Assembly (NCBI RefSeq): GCF_003710255.1
Contig: NZ_RHIB01000001.1
Location: forward strand, 1,054,001 to 1,118,000
DNA length: 64,000 nt
Direction of reading: 5' to 3'
Source: Alteribacter keqinensis
Lineage (GTDB): Bacteria; Bacillota; Bacilli; Bacillales; Salisediminibacteriaceae
This document shows, in pieces, positions 63,414 to 64,000 of this stretch; the first letter of the stretch is position 1, and each line of letters begins with the position of its first letter. A program made the position numbers and the translations under genes. The notes beneath the pieces are model-generated. The model had not been told where the DNA came from and made no database searches. It saw only the letters and a program-made list of their open reading frames with translations.

Positions 63414-63427
63414 CGAACGGACGTTCC
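63414..63427. promoter_or_regulatory. LexA (SOS) box upstream of parE
   Basis: CGAAC-GGAC-GTTCC, an exact GAAC-N4-GTTC core as in the Bacillus SOS box. On the minus strand it lies between a -35-like CTGACA and a -10-like TATGAT region, about 100 bp before the parE start. Confidence 0.75.
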
Positions 63428-63677
63428 TGTCAGTGAGATGATAAAATCATGGTATTTAGTGGAAAGCGCCTTTAGCACTATGTTTAATGTAGCGATTAAC
63501 GTTTCATTTTTCAAGGAGTTTCCGCAATAATTGTTGAAATAACAGGATTTATTCTTCTATTATTACCCCGTAAACAAGAAAAGTCCTACTGTCCGTCAAA
63601 ACCTTTCACTCTATTTTTGTTGTCCCCATCCTTTCTATTCTCTAAACGAAAATCGCGGATAAGGAAATAAAACAGAA
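63428..63677. other. Intergenic region upstream of parE without a gene
   Basis: About 250 bp; only very short frames without ribosome binding sites. Nothing recognised. Confidence 0.4.
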
Positions 63678-63678
63678 A

Positions 63679-63712
63679 AATGCCCCCTCACCTGACTGGG
63701 AGAAGGGGCGTC
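63679..63712 (-). terminator. Terminator of the CoA-binding protein gene
   Basis: On the minus strand: gccccttctccc-agtcag-gtgagggggc followed by ATTTTT. Confidence 0.75.
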
Positions 63713-63717
63713 TGTCA

Positions 63718-63999
63718 TTATTTTGTTAACGCGTGCTCTACTTTTATACACCGGTCCATAATCACAGTCATTCCGGCTTTTCTGGCTATTCTGTAAGCTT
63801 CTTCACATTCAAGTCCCAACTGGGCCCAGAAGACATCAGCTTTCACTTTAGACGCTTCTTCTGCCACACCTGCAAGGTACTCGCTTCTCCTGAAGACATT
63901 AATAATATCCACTGGTCCTTCCAGTTCACTTAGTGAACCCAATGCTTTTTCCCCAAGAACTTCTGAACAGTTGGGGTTAACCGGTATGATTTTGTATCC
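63718..63999 (-). CDS. CoA-binding domain protein (YneT/YccU family), 3' part
   Basis: The last 93 residues of a gene whose start lies beyond the right window edge. GYKIIPVNP...EVLGEKALGSLSELEGPVDIINVFRRSEYLAGVAEEA, then VFWAQLGLECEEAYRIARKAGMTVIMDRCIKVEH, is the usual C-terminal two thirds of the small Rossmann CoA_binding_2 family (about 135-145 residues). Function not established; members bind CoA and may act in CoA-linked regulation. A terminator follows the stop. Confidence 0.88.
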   Translation of the reverse strand, partial: GYKIIPVNPNCSEVLGEKALGSLSELEGPVDIINVFRRSEYLAGVAEEASKVKADVFWAQLGLECEEAYRIARKAGMTVIMDRCIKVEHALTK

Positions 64000-64000
64000 G

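Overview
The window comes from a spore-forming, low-to-moderate G+C member of the Bacillaceae, probably a salt-tolerant or alkaliphilic one. The evidence is a gerA-type germination operon, a spore-coat transglutaminase (tgl), kapB, a KinA/E-style sensor kinase, yhaO-yhaN, a SAM-I riboswitch in front of metI-metC-yitJ-metH, parE-parC, and the intergenic repeat family common in this group. An ectoine hydrolase, a sodium-coupled NSS transporter and SpeD fit life at high osmolarity. No rRNA, tRNA, CRISPR array, prophage or intact insertion sequence was seen.

Layout. 0-7 kb: the end of a secreted-type serine protease, an orphan PAS histidine kinase, speD, an NSS transporter, a TRM11-like methyltransferase, a SUFU-domain protein and a phosphodiesterase. 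7-16 kb: a split hypothetical gene, a diverged PRPP-synthetase paralogue, a DinG-type helicase, RNase Z, a membrane-anchored HtrA-like protease, YihY, an RlmN of a second type, and two tiny basic genes. 16-29 kb: ectoine hydrolase with a cystathionine-gamma-synthase-like partner, trhO, the yhaO-yhaN DNA-processing pair, and a run of metabolic enzymes (DUF4269, MDR reductase, amidase, LLM oxidoreductase). 29.6-33.3 kb: a germinant-receptor operon behind a sigma-G-like promoter. 34-44.9 kb: a 3D-domain wall protein, an unknown permease, kapB, an HPr-like pseudogene, tldD-pmbA, tgl, and EamA, SDR, HAD and FAH genes. 44.9-52.8 kb: the SAM-riboswitch methionine operon. 53-58 kb: DUF429, a free-standing LAGLIDADG endonuclease in an AT-rich stretch, a GNAT enzyme, and a YtrE/YtrF-like ABC pair behind a YtrA-type operator. 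58-64 kb: decayed repeats, parC-parE with a LexA box, and the edge of a CoA-binding protein gene.

How genes work together. MetI and MetC make homocysteine, YitJ supplies methyl-THF and also methylates homocysteine, and MetH completes methionine; all four sit behind one S-box that senses the end product SAM. SpeD uses SAM for polyamines. YhaO/YhaN, the DinG-like helicase and topoisomerase IV form a scattered DNA-maintenance set; only parE-parC shows a visible SOS box. GerA/B/C, Tgl, the kinase and KapB are sporulation functions.

The points most worth a second look are the HPr-like pseudogene with an in-frame TAA, the PRPP synthetase with altered catalytic loops, the YtrA-type operator placed on a consensus promoter with no regulator gene beside it, the composite intergenic repeats carrying a nested module, and the DoeA/PLP-enzyme pair. 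I did not find a clearly unprecedented multi-gene system.
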